Shown here one piece after another: positions 1-7,420 of a stretch of 15,140 nt of DNA. Both the position numbers and the translations under genes were made by a program. Under the pieces are notes generated by a model that had not been told where the DNA came from, did no database searches, and saw only the letters and a list, made by a program, of their open reading frames with translations. Numbering within the stretch: position 1 is the first letter of the stretch; every line of letters begins with the position of its first letter. This DNA is from an uncultured Tessaracoccus sp. (GTDB taxonomy: Bacteria > Actinomycetota > Actinomycetes > Propionibacteriales > Propionibacteriaceae), in NCBI RefSeq assembly GCF_947286155.1, contig NZ_CAMYPD010000056.1, forward strand, positions 1 through 15,140, in the 5' to 3' direction.

Positions 1-700
1 CGTTGGTGGTGCGCTGTTGCGACTTGGACCACGTGCCGTTGGGCAGCTTCACCTCCGTCCACACACGCGCATTGCTTGCGCCCCGAGCGGTGCCCCACAC
101 GTAGGTGGTAGCACCGACGGAAGCGGTCCCTGCCGATGCGCTGTTCACCGTCACCACGCGCTGGAAGTTGAACGGTGCGCTGCGTACTACGGAAGAGCCA
201 GACTGGACGGCGACGCGCCAGGTGGTGCGGCCGGCGTTGTTCATGCCGTAGGTGAGGGGGATGACGTAGCCGCCGTTGGCGTTGGTGGTGCGCTGTTGCG
301 ACTTGGACCACGTGCCGTTGGGCAGCTTCACCTCCGTCCACACACGCGCATTGGCGACACCAGTGGATCCCCACACATTCGCGGTAGCACCGGCAGCCGC
401 ACGCCCAGCGGTAGACGCGGTGACGGAGACGACGCGGCGCTGTGTAACCGTCGGCGTGTACTCGATGTCACTGACAGCATGCTGGACGGCAACGCGCCAG
501 CTCAAGGTGCCGGCGGTGTGCATGCCGTAGGTGAGAGGAATGGTGTAACTGCCGTTGGCGTTGGTGGTGCGCTGTTGCGACTTGGACCACGTGCCGTTGG
601 GCAGCTTCACCTCGGTCCACACCTTGACGGGCTTGTCGGTGTCGACGCTGCCCCAGATGTTTGCAGTTGCCCCGACAGGCTTCACCTCGGCCACAGCAGC
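1..700 (-). repeat. 93-residue (279-bp) tandem repeats inside the secreted protein gene
   Basis: The block beginning cgttggtggtgcgctg recurs at 1, 280 and 559, a period of exactly 279 bp (93 codons). Bases 1-74 and 280-353 are identical, and 559-613 matches the same block for 55 bp. Each unit encodes a segment with VWTEVKLPNGTWSKSQQRTT, then NG-Y-IPLTYGM and W-RVAVQ, a beta-rich, Ig-like pattern. The third unit runs off the contig. Confidence 0.9.
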
Positions 701-2320
701 GGTAGCGGGTTTCCGCGGCTCCGGCTCGGGCTCGGGCGTTGGCTCGGGCTCCGGCGTGGGGAGCGAATCGAGGGCAAGCTGGGTGCGCGGGTAGGGATTG
801 GTGTCGGCGGTGGCGTTCATCGAGAACGACCAACCTTCCCAATCGCCTGGCTCAGGATCGCTGCCCAGGATGCCGACGTTGGAGTAATTCCACGTCTTGC
901 CTTCGTCGGGGGACTGCCAATACGACCAGTACGCGCCGGCAGGAGGAGTGTCTACGCACTCTTCGACGTAGTTCTCATTGCCCGCCAGGGCGATTTTCTC
1001 GTCAGCGGCCGGACGGTTGTTGATGCGGCAGACGAAGCTGTCGCCCCAGCGTTCGACGCCCTGCATGGTGAAGCCGGCTCCGCGTAGCGCTTGGAGGCCG
1101 TCGTCCGGATTTCCCTCGACGCAACGGATCTCGGGCTTGCCGCCCAAGTCCTGGTAGTCGACCACGATCGTCACACCCGAGTTCGCGGGCGTGCAGGGGC
1201 CGGCGTAGTTCTTGGGCTCCGGTGTCGGCTCCGGGTCTGGTGTCGGCTCTGGCTCCGGTGTGGGTTCCGGTTCTGGCTCCGGTGTGGGCTCGGGGTCGGG
1301 CGTCGGTTCTGGCTCAGGCGTGGGCTCGGGCTCAGGCGCCGGGTTGAAGTTGATGGGCTTCACCTGCGTGCTCTTGATGGTGGCGTAGCCCTTGCCCGCG
1401 GGCGCAAAGATGGCCTGGGTGGTGGCCATGACGTCGCTCTTGGTGCCGTCGTGCACGTTCGACCACGCACCGGTGCCGGTCTTCTTCTGCTGGTCGACGA
1501 GGTACGCGACGGGCGACTCAATGTCTTCGCCGGCCTCGGCGAGAGCGCTGGCGAGAATGCCCGTGCTATTGGCCGACGAGAACGTCGCCCAGTACGTGTT
1601 GCCGTTGGCGTCGGTCTTCTGGTTGGCCGGGTTCTGTGCCCAATCGATGGCATCCAGCGCGCTGTCGAGTGCTTTGTTTCTCGTGGCTCGGTCGGGGGCT
1701 TCCGTCGACAACAGATTCATGGCCATGATGCCGATTCCGGTGTAGTCGGGGTCGGCGTTGAACTTGCCGTTGTAGGTGTACCCGAAGGCGCCGTCCTGCT
1801 GGTTGGCGAGCATGTTGTCGATGACGGATTGCGGCACCTGCTCGCCCGCCCGCGAGAGCGCGATGGCAATCAGGTAGGGGGCCCAGAAATCCTTGGTGTT
1901 CTGCGAGTTTGCCTTGGCGTAGTCCATCAGCTCAGTGACGAGGTCGCGCCCAGGCAGGAACGTGCGGGGGTCCTGGTTGGATGCGAGCAGCGTGATGATG
2001 ATCTTCGCCTGCCCCGCCGGGTTGGGCTTTGCATCCGGGCTGCCGACGTACTTCGGCGTCTTCTCGTGCAGCGCTCGGAGCATCGACTCGACGACGTCGG
2101 GATGCGCTTCCGCAGCGCTCAGGGCGAGGATGCCGTCGGCGATGGTGCCGGCGGCAAAGTACTGGCCTGGCTTTTCCTTCCAGGTGGTGGCGAGCCAATC
2201 GGCTGCCTGCGAGACGGAATCTTGTTTCGCATCCGCATGTGCGGGGGCGGTGCCTAGTGTGCCAATGGCGAGCATGAGTGCCATCAGTAACGCCAGGACG
2301 CGATTTCGCTGCAAGGTCAT
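1..2320 (-). CDS. Secreted intrinsic-factor-like (alpha/alpha barrel + beta module) protein, predicted corrinoid binder; C-terminus cut by contig edge
   Basis: Starts at ATG 2320, six bases after AAGGAG; 773 codons are visible before the contig edge. Residues 1-29 form a signal peptide ending AHA. Residues about 34-325 carry helical repeats of the prenyltransferase/squalene-oxidase type (QAADWLATTW near 38; DYTGIGIMAMNLL; VMATTQAIFAPAGKGY near 300). The last of these resembles the end of the alpha domain in intrinsic factor and transcobalamin. A Pro/Glu-rich linker (about 326-371) leads to a beta module (about 372-508) with four cysteines (GPC, IRC, FVC, EEC) and a YWSYW...W motif, recalling DUF4430/transcobalamin C-terminal and actinobacterial SCO2322-like modules. 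A second Pro/Glu linker precedes at least three 93-residue Ig-like repeats. A cobalamin riboswitch sits directly upstream, so I infer cobalamin or corrinoid capture at the cell surface. The fold is judged by eye. A wall-binding or carbohydrate role for the repeats is possible. Confidence 0.8.
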   Translation of the reverse strand, partial: MTLQRNRVLALLMALMLAIGTLGTAPAHADAKQDSVSQAADWLATTWKEKPGQYFAAGTIADGILALSAAEAHPDVVESMLRALHEKTPKYVGSPDAKPNPAGQAKIIITLLASNQDPRTFLPGRDLVTELMDYAKANSQNTKDFWAPYLIAIALSRAGEQVPQSVIDNMLANQQDGAFGYTYNGKFNADPDYTGIGIMAMNLLSTEAPDRATRNKALDSALDAIDWAQNPANQKTDANGNTYWATFSSANSTGILASALAEAGEDIESPVAYLVDQQKKTGTGAWSNVHDGTKSDVMATTQAIFAPAGKGYATIKSTQVKPINFNPAPEPEPTPEPEPTPDPEPTPEPEPEPTPEPEPTPDPEPTPEPKNYAGPCTPANSGVTIVVDYQDLGGKPEIRCVEGNPDDGLQALRGAGFTMQGVERWGDSFVCRINNRPAADEKIALAGNENYVEECVDTPPAGAYWSYWQSPDEGKTWNYSNVGILGSDPEPGDWEGWSFSMNATADTNPYPRTQLALDSLPTPEPEPTPEPEPEPRKPATAAVAEVKPVGATANIWGSVDTDKPVKVWTEVKLPNGTWSKSQQRTTNANGSYTIPLTYGMHTAGTLSWRVAVQHAVSDIEYTPTVTQRRVVSVTASTAGRAAAGATANVWGSTGVANARVWTEVKLPNGTWSKSQQRTTNANGGYVIPLTYGMNNAGRTTWRVAVQSGSSVVRSAPFNFQRVVTVNSASAGTASVGATTYVWGTARGASNARVWTEVKLPNGTWSKSQQRTTN
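1207..1345 (-). repeat. Degenerate short repeat encoding Pro/Glu/Thr-rich linker
   Basis: Reiterated ggctccggtgtgggttc-like units encode a PEPEPTPEPEP linker of about 46 residues. It separates the helical domain from the beta module of the secreted protein. A shorter copy of the same kind lies at about 718-770, before the 93-residue repeats. Such linkers are typical of extended cell-surface proteins of high-GC Gram-positive bacteria. Confidence 0.8.
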
Positions 2321-2399
2321 ATACGACTCCTTGGCTGAAACGGTCCTCACGGTTGGGAGCTGTTTCAACAAGAAATCGCTCCACCGCAGACCTCGACGG

Positions 2400-2530
2400 T
2401 GTTACAACATGACCACGGGCGGGCATTCCGGCTTCGAGCGTTGTTCGTTACGGTTGCGGGTCAGCTGTGGATTTGCACCACATTCCCCCGACGCACGGTC
2501 GTGCCGAAGTTTACACCAGCGGTGGCAGGC
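2400..2530 (-). ncRNA. Cobalamin riboswitch upstream of the intrinsic-factor-like gene
   Basis: On the minus strand the core reads GGGGGAATGTGGTGCAAATC (complement of about 2473-2492). The GTGG/CCAC P5 arm (2467-2481) and the conserved GCTGACCCGCAACCGT block (about 2450-2465) follow. A B12-box-like GAAGCCGGAATGCCCGCC lies at about 2418-2435. These match the cobalamin riboswitch consensus in order and spacing. The outer ends are approximate. It fills the 232-nt gap between the TPR gene and the secreted protein gene and should repress the latter when cobalamin is plentiful. A GAAAC...GTTTC inverted pair (about 2336-2365) just before the ribosome binding site may belong to the expression platform. 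Confidence 0.9.
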
Positions 2531-2552
2531 AGGGCTCGCCCAATCATCCGGG

Positions 2553-3215
2553 CTACCAGGTGCGTTCTTCCTCGCCGCCGGTGCGAGGATCTGGCTTCTG
2601 CTCAGCTCGTTGTCGCTCTTGCTGCGCTTGCTCGGCGCGCTCGTCGATCTCCTGCTCGCGGTCGATGTCGTCTGCGGGAGGCTCATCCGACGGCTGCTCC
2701 TTCGTTTGCCCAGCCTTCTCCGCCAACCGCTGCTGGCTCTGCGATTTCTGCGACTGCGCCGACTGCCCGCTTGCCGTGCGCTGCTGGTCGTCGCACGCGG
2801 CGCTGGCCAGCACCAACAGCGCGCTTCGGTAACGAGCGGTGGCGCTGTCGAGGTCGTCGTGCTGCCGCAGCGCGTCGGCAGAGCGCTCCAACGCCGTCGA
2901 CCAGTTGAGCCTAATCATGCAATCGTGCTCGACGGGAGCCCGCAGCGCCGCCAGCTCGAAATCGCTCGCGGCCGCGTCCCACTTCTCCTGCTCGTACCGC
3001 GCGACCCCGCGGTTGAACGGCGCCTTCCAACCCTCGACGGGCAACCGCACCGCCCGCGAGTAGTGGCGCTCGGCATCCAGGGGGCGCCCCTCGCGCATCG
3101 CCTCGCCGCCCAGCCACATCGACGCCTGCCACATGAGCAACACCACACCCGCACCCCCGACGAGCACCGCGACGAGCGCTGGCCACACCAGCCAACCCAG
3201 ACGTGAACGCTTCAC
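2553..3215 (-). CDS. TPR membrane protein of MoxR/VWA operon (BatC-like)
   Basis: Encodes 220 residues from GTG 3215, which overlaps the stop of the upstream VWA gene (GTGA) and follows AGGAGGA closely. An upstream in-frame ATG at 3299 would run 88 nt into the preceding gene and is less likely. Residues about 7-29 form one membrane segment. About 38-110 carry TPR-like helices (GRPLDAERHYSRAV; PFNRGVARYEQEKWDAAASDF). From about 140 the chain is Gln/Glu/Arg-rich and probably coiled or disordered. In Bat-type operons a TPR protein accompanies the VWA proteins and probably mediates complex assembly. It is the last gene of the eleven-gene chain; a cobalamin riboswitch for the next gene begins about 25 nt past its stop. 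Confidence 0.8.
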   Translation of the reverse strand: MKRSRLGWLVWPALVAVLVGGAGVVLLMWQASMWLGGEAMREGRPLDAERHYSRAVRLPVEGWKAPFNRGVARYEQEKWDAAASDFELAALRAPVEHDCMIRLNWSTALERSADALRQHDDLDSATARYRSALLVLASAACDDQQRTASGQSAQSQKSQSQQRLAEKAGQTKEQPSDEPPADDIDREQEIDERAEQAQQERQRAEQKPDPRTGGEEERTW

Positions 3216-4147
3216 AGCTCCTCCTTCGCACCCCGCATCCGACGCGCGGCCACGGCCAGGTCCGCGCACCACATCGTCGCAGCTCCGACGGCGAGCCACC
3301 AGGCCAGCGAGGTGTCACGGTGAGCAGCCTCCGACACGCTGGCGCCGGCCGCAGGTGCCCAACCCTCCAACGCCCCGGGGGCGGTGCGGTGTTGGTACGA
3401 GCCGCCCGTCTGCTCCGCGATCGTCCGCAGCGCCGCCTCGTCAATCTTCGACTTGGCCGGTGCCCCGTCGCGCGTGACGAGCTCGTCGGTGCCCACATGC
3501 ATCGCCATCACACCACCGGCGGAAGTGCCGTAGCCCAGCACGAGCGCGTCGTCGACGAGCTCCCGAAGCGGTGCAAACGATGCCGGGCTGTGCTTGGAGA
3601 TCTGCTCGCCGTCACCCAAGTACACGAAGTATCGGCGCACCCCCGGACGCTCAGCCGCCGAATCCTGCAGGAGCTGCTTGGCCAGCGGCAGCCCGGCGGC
3701 GATGTCGGAGCCGGTGCCAAGACCTTCCTCCCGCCAGTCCATCGTGCGGGCGAGCGTGATGACGGCGGCGCCGTCGGTGGTCCAGGGAGCGGCCACGCGT
3801 GCCTCATTGTCTGATGTCACGACGGTGTACCTCGCGCCCGGCATGGTGCCGACGAGCGCCTCGACGTCGGCGGCGACCCCCTCCATGCGGGGGCGGTTGC
3901 CGTCGTAATCCTGTGCGGCCATCGACGTGGTGCGGTCGATGAGCAGCACCACATCCATGCCGGTGGGGGCCTCCTCACTGGAGGCGTGTTCGAAGCCCGG
4001 CTGGAGCGCCACGCCGGCCAGCAACACGAGCGCCGCAAGGCGGAGCCAGGTGTGGATGTCGCGCCACATCCGGCGTTGCCACCACAGCGTCACCACGAGC
4101 GCGACGGTGACGAGCGCCAGCGCGGCGGGTTGCACGTCGAAGGTCAT
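3212..4147 (-). CDS. VWA-domain membrane protein (BatB-like) with altered MIDAS
   Basis: Encodes 311 residues. ATG 4147 overlaps the previous stop (ATGA) and follows AGGAGGG. Two N-terminal membrane segments (about 7-23 and 35-50) and one near the C-terminus (AWWLAVGAATMWCADLAVAA) flank a von Willebrand A domain beginning at about residue 64. The metal-site motif reads D71-R-T73-T-S75, so the first serine of DxSxS is threonine, which may still bind metal. GSDIAAGL and FVYLGDGE later in the domain fit the other VWA metal-site segments. In MoxR/Bat operons these proteins are membrane-facing partners of the AAA+ ATPase. The target is unknown; the operon context suggests the cobalamin import machinery. 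Confidence 0.85.
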   Translation of the reverse strand: MTFDVQPAALALVTVALVVTLWWQRRMWRDIHTWLRLAALVLLAGVALQPGFEHASSEEAPTGMDVVLLIDRTTSMAAQDYDGNRPRMEGVAADVEALVGTMPGARYTVVTSDNEARVAAPWTTDGAAVITLARTMDWREEGLGTGSDIAAGLPLAKQLLQDSAAERPGVRRYFVYLGDGEQISKHSPASFAPLRELVDDALVLGYGTSAGGVMAMHVGTDELVTRDGAPAKSKIDEAALRTIAEQTGGSYQHRTAPGALEGWAPAAGASVSEAAHRDTSLAWWLAVGAATMWCADLAVAARRMRGAKEEL

Positions 4148-5106
4148 GCCCCAACCCTCCTTCGTGCGACGGCGGCCCCCGCAGCTCCGAGACTCAGCAG
4201 GGCCATGCCCGGCCACAGGAGGGGCTCGGCGTCGGTGCGGGGCGGACCTTCCAGCTCGCGGGCCTGGGTGCGCTCGACCGCGTCGACGATGCTCTCCAGC
4301 GGGGCGTTGGGTTCGAGGGCGAGCGTGTCGCCTCCGGTCAGCTGCAGCGCGGCAGTCATGGCCTGGGTGGCGGCGACCTGGTTGTCGTTCGGGGCAATGC
4401 CGAACACGAGCGTGTGCTGGCTGACTGCGCGCTGTGCCGCCTCATCCAATGTGAAGATGCTCTTACCCGAAGTCTGGTTGTCCGTGGCGAACACGACGGT
4501 GCGGGAGCGGGCAGGATCGGTGGTGTCGAAGCGCTGCAGGCAGCTCACGAGCCCGTCGCCGATGAGCGAGCTACCGACGTCACCTACCTGCGTGCCGCGA
4601 ACCGGCCCCGCGCCCACTTCCTGCGACGCGGCGTCGAGCTGTTCTGCGATGTAGCTGGCATCGTCGGTGAGGGGGAAGAAGGTGACCGCGGAGGCGTCGA
4701 ACATCACCAGCGCGATGCGCTCCCCGTCGAGGCGCTCCGCCAGCTGCTTGTAGGCGCCCAGCACGTCTTGCACCACCGACGACATCGACGCCGACGTGTC
4801 CATGCACAGCACGACGTCGCGGTTGCTGCGTGCAGACGGCAGCTGATGTTCATCGACGGGGCGCGCCACCGTGAGCGCCGCCCCGCCGACCGCGACGGCC
4901 ACCGCGAGGAACTCCACCGTGAGCCACCGCATTCGCCGCCGGGCCGCGTCGCGATACTGCGGCAACGCGCGCAGCCTGGCGCCCGCGCTGAACAGCAGCG
5001 CCTCTCCCGCCGGAGTCCGACGGCGCTGCCACCACCAGGCCACCAGGGCCACCAGCGTCGCGGCGACGATCACCGCCACACCCCACCACGGCTGACTCAA
5101 CGCCAT
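4144..5106 (-). CDS. VWA-domain membrane protein (BatA-like)
   Basis: Encodes 320 residues. The ATG at 5106 follows a near-perfect ribosome binding site (GGAGGTGAT) and overlaps the end of the preceding gene by 10 nt. Membrane segments are predicted at about 8-26 and 62-80, with another near the C-terminus (LLWPGMALLSLGAAGAAVA) before an Arg-rich tail. The VWA domain has a complete metal-site motif D103-T-S105-A-S107, followed by RIALVMFDASA and a TVVFATDNQT segment. The order (two N-terminal helices, VWA, C-terminal helix) is that of BatA-type proteins encoded with MoxR and DUF58. It is probably a structural or adaptor partner of the MoxR ATPase. Confidence 0.88.
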   Translation of the reverse strand: MALSQPWWGVAVIVAATLVALVAWWWQRRRTPAGEALLFSAGARLRALPQYRDAARRRMRWLTVEFLAVAVAVGGAALTVARPVDEHQLPSARSNRDVVLCMDTSASMSSVVQDVLGAYKQLAERLDGERIALVMFDASAVTFFPLTDDASYIAEQLDAASQEVGAGPVRGTQVGDVGSSLIGDGLVSCLQRFDTTDPARSRTVVFATDNQTSGKSIFTLDEAAQRAVSQHTLVFGIAPNDNQVAATQAMTAALQLTGGDTLALEPNAPLESIVDAVERTQARELEGPPRTDAEPLLWPGMALLSLGAAGAAVARRRVGA

Positions 5107-5564
5107 GCGCGAATCACCTCCCGCGCCTGCTCCGCGTGCCCGGCCACGTCGAAGTCGTCGCCGGGAGACGCGGAGAAGCTCACCTCTTGCAGGTCTGATA
5201 CCAACGCCGCGACAGGCGCCAGCCGCCGGTCACGCTCCGCCGCCGCAGCCAGCTGACTTGCCGTTTCGTAGTCGGCATTCCCGCCGGAAGCCACACCGAC
5301 GAAGCGCCGCACCGTCCGGCTGAGCGCCTGGGCGGCATCCTTGGGCTGCGCTAGGCGCGCATCGGCGCTCACCTGCTCCAGGGCGGCTTCCCGCAGCCGT
5401 TCCAGCGACGTGTCCGCTTCCGGCGGCGACGGGCGCAGCGCGCGCCAGCGCCACACGCCGACGACGAGCACCCCGAGCGCCAGGACGAGCGCCCCGACGG
5501 CAACCAGCCACCACCACCAGGAGGCGGCCACGACAGGTTCGATGGGCGGCAGTTCAAGCAGCAC
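5097..5564 (-). CDS. Small single-pass membrane protein, DUF4381-like, of the MoxR/VWA operon
   Basis: Encodes 155 residues from GTG 5564, preceded by GAGGAG at a spacing of about 8 nt, and overlaps the upstream DUF58 gene by 11 nt. An N-terminal PPIEPVV segment leads into a Trp-rich membrane helix (about 16-40, ASWWWWLVAVGALVLALGV). A mostly helical cytoplasmic portion follows (LERLREAALEQV; DAAQALSRTVRRFVGV; ending EQAREVIRAWR). Size, position between DUF58 and VWA genes, and the layout of PP motif, single helix and helical tail match DUF4381 proteins of such operons. I assign the family by this pattern only. The biochemical role is unknown. Confidence 0.75.
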   Translation of the reverse strand: MLLELPPIEPVVAASWWWWLVAVGALVLALGVLVVGVWRWRALRPSPPEADTSLERLREAALEQVSADARLAQPKDAAQALSRTVRRFVGVASGGNADYETASQLAAAAERDRRLAPVAALVSDLQEVSFSASPGDDFDVAGHAEQAREVIRAWR

Positions 5565-6432
5565 GACGCATACTCCTCAACCAGGAAAGCAGCTGCGGCA
5601 CGACAGGACTGTCGGGGGTGAGGGTCACCGTCGGGATGGCAAGCCTCGACAGGGCTGCGCTCCGACGCGTCGCGCGGTCTGCCACGTCGGCGCGCCACGC
5701 GGTGGCCAGCGCGGGATCACGCAACAGCGCGCGCGGGAGTTCGCGCCCGCCGATGAGGTCGTGCACCGGGCGCGAGATGCGCTCGTCGGTGGGGTCGACG
5801 TCGGGCACCACCACGTGCACAACGGTGTGCTGCACAGCGAGCCGACGCAGATGCAGCTCGAGGTTGGCGTCGACGTCGATGTCGCCCGTGACCACCGCGA
5901 CGATCCCTCGGCGCCGAATGGACGTGCCGGTGCGCTCCAAAAGCACCGGGAGGTCGCCGTCGGGGGAAGTGGGGGCGCAGGCACGCTCCGCCTGCGTGAG
6001 CATGCGTTCCACCCGCACGGCTCTGGTGCTCGGGCGCGCCGCGATAGCGCCAGCGGCCCCCCAGTGCAGCATGCCGACGTAGTCGCCGCCAGCCAGGGCG
6101 AGACTCGCGAGCGTCGCGGCGGTATCGAGCATGAGTTCGCGTTTGAGCGTCGATGGGCCGGCCATCGCCGCCATCGACTGCCCCGTGGCAAGCGCGACGA
6201 GTAGCGTCGTGCGGCGCTCGGCCACGTGCCGTTGCACCAGCAGCTCGCCACGACGCGCAGAGGCCTTCCAGTCGATGTCGGCGACGTCGTCGCCGCGCAC
6301 GTACTCCCGCACGTCGTGAAACTCCAGCGAACGCCCCGCGTTCACCGACGGGTGGGCACCGTCGAGCCACCCGCTCACCTTGCCTCGGGTAGCGAGCATC
6401 ACCTCGGTGCGCACACGAGTGAGTCGGGCCAT
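5554..6432 (-). CDS. DUF58 family protein
   Basis: Encodes 292 residues. ATG 6432 lies 1 nt after the stop of the MoxR gene. The DUF58 signature is clear near residues 34-73: SLEFHDVREYVRGDDVADID, then W-KASAR and LLVQRHVAERRT. The rest has a VWA-like Rossmann appearance (LLVALATGQSMA; IVAVVTGDIDVD). There is no membrane helix, so it is the short, soluble form of the family. DUF58 proteins are almost always encoded next to MoxR ATPases and are thought to work with them, but no reaction is established. Here it is the second member of the MoxR section, inside the cobalamin-regulated transcript. Confidence 0.92.
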   Translation of the reverse strand: MARLTRVRTEVMLATRGKVSGWLDGAHPSVNAGRSLEFHDVREYVRGDDVADIDWKASARRGELLVQRHVAERRTTLLVALATGQSMAAMAGPSTLKRELMLDTAATLASLALAGGDYVGMLHWGAAGAIAARPSTRAVRVERMLTQAERACAPTSPDGDLPVLLERTGTSIRRRGIVAVVTGDIDVDANLELHLRRLAVQHTVVHVVVPDVDPTDERISRPVHDLIGGRELPRALLRDPALATAWRADVADRATRRSAALSRLAIPTVTLTPDSPVVPQLLSWLRSMRRAA

Positions 6433-6433
6433 G

Positions 6434-7420
6434 TTACGGGGCCGTCACCGCGTTGAACACTGCGTTGACGATCTCGTCGACGGGCACCTGTTCCGCCATC
6501 GCTTCGAAGGTCAGCACGATGCGGTGACGCAAAATCGCGTGCCGCATCGCGGTGATGTCGTCGGGGATGACGTGGGGCCGGCCCTGCAGCAGCGCGTGTG
6601 CGCGGGCGATCTGCAGGAACGCGATCGACGCTCGCGGGCTGGCGCCGTACTCGATCCACCGCGCGGTGTCGGACTGCAGGAAGTCCGCCGGGCGCCTGGT
6701 CACGTTCACCAGCTCGACGATGTAGCGCTCGATGGCTTCGTCGACGTGCACCTGCCGCGTGATCGCTCGCAGGCGACGCACGTCGTCGATCGATGCGACG
6801 GCGGGAGCCGGCTGCTCGAACACGCCGGAGCGAACGCGACGGAGCACCTCCACCTCGGCGTCCGCTGCGGGGTAGTTGACGACTTCCTTGACGAGGAAGC
6901 GGTCCATCTGCGCTTGCGGCAGCACGTAGGTGCCCTCTTCCTCGATGGGGTTTTGGGTGGCCATCACGACGAACGGGTCCGGCAGTCGGTGCGTGACGCC
7001 GCCGATGGAGGTCTGTTTTTCCTGCATCGCTTCGAGCATGGCTGACTGCGTTTTCGCCGACGAGCGGTTAATCTCGTCGAGCAGCACGAAGTGGGCGTGC
7101 ACGGGGCCGAGCTCGGTGTGGAACTTCGCCTCCGCCGGGTCGAACACTTCGGTGCCGATGATGTCGCTCGGCAGCAGATCGGGGGTGCACTGGATGCGCG
7201 CGAAGCTCGCGTCCACCGAGCGCGCGAGAGTAGATGCGGCAAGGGTCTTCGCCAGTCCGGGCACGGATTCGACGAGGATGTGTCCTTCTCCCAGCAGCGT
7301 GGCCAGCAGCGCCACGCGCAGCTTCTCCTGACCGACGACGGCGGCGTCGAAGTACGTGGTCAGGGCGCCGAGTCGGTCGGTGGCGAACTCCAGGTCGGCA
7401 GGGCTCAGCTGATCGTTCAT
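6434..7420 (-). CDS. moxR: MoxR-family AAA+ ATPase
   Basis: Encodes 328 residues. ATG 7420 is eight bases after AAGGAG and overlaps the stop of the ECF S-component gene (ATGA). The reading frame stays open upstream to about 8302, but that part is only the shadow of the S-component gene. The P-loop is ESVPGLAKT (51-59; the usual EGVPGLAKT has glycine at the second position, here Ser52). Also visible are Walker B FVLLDEINR (111-119), sensor-1 MATQNPIE (153-160), the AQMDRF arginine-finger region (R174), and the alpha-helical lid to the end. MoxR proteins act as ATP-driven chaperones for partner complexes, usually with VWA proteins. The direct fusion of this block to cobalamin transport genes suggests its client is the importer or a corrinoid-dependent protein; that is inference. 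Confidence 0.95.
   Translation of the reverse strand: MNDQLSPADLEFATDRLGALTTYFDAAVVGQEKLRVALLATLLGEGHILVESVPGLAKTLAASTLARSVDASFARIQCTPDLLPSDIIGTEVFDPAEAKFHTELGPVHAHFVLLDEINRSSAKTQSAMLEAMQEKQTSIGGVTHRLPDPFVVMATQNPIEEEGTYVLPQAQMDRFLVKEVVNYPAADAEVEVLRRVRSGVFEQPAPAVASIDDVRRLRAITRQVHVDEAIERYIVELVNVTRRPADFLQSDTARWIEYGASPRASIAFLQIARAHALLQGRPHVIPDDITAMRHAILRHRIVLTFEAMAEQVPVDEIVNAVFNAVTAP

Noticed and set aside
1..613. CRISPR array suspected from regular repeats
   Set aside because: The period is 279 bp, an exact multiple of three, and the repeats are coding throughout with conserved protein between copies.
17..2257. Long plus-strand open frames (17-1087 and 1091-2257) rich in Arg, Gly and Val
   Set aside because: They oppose the secreted-protein gene, which has a signal peptide, ribosome binding site, riboswitch and recognisable domains. 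The plus frames have low-complexity composition and repeat only because the true gene has repeats.
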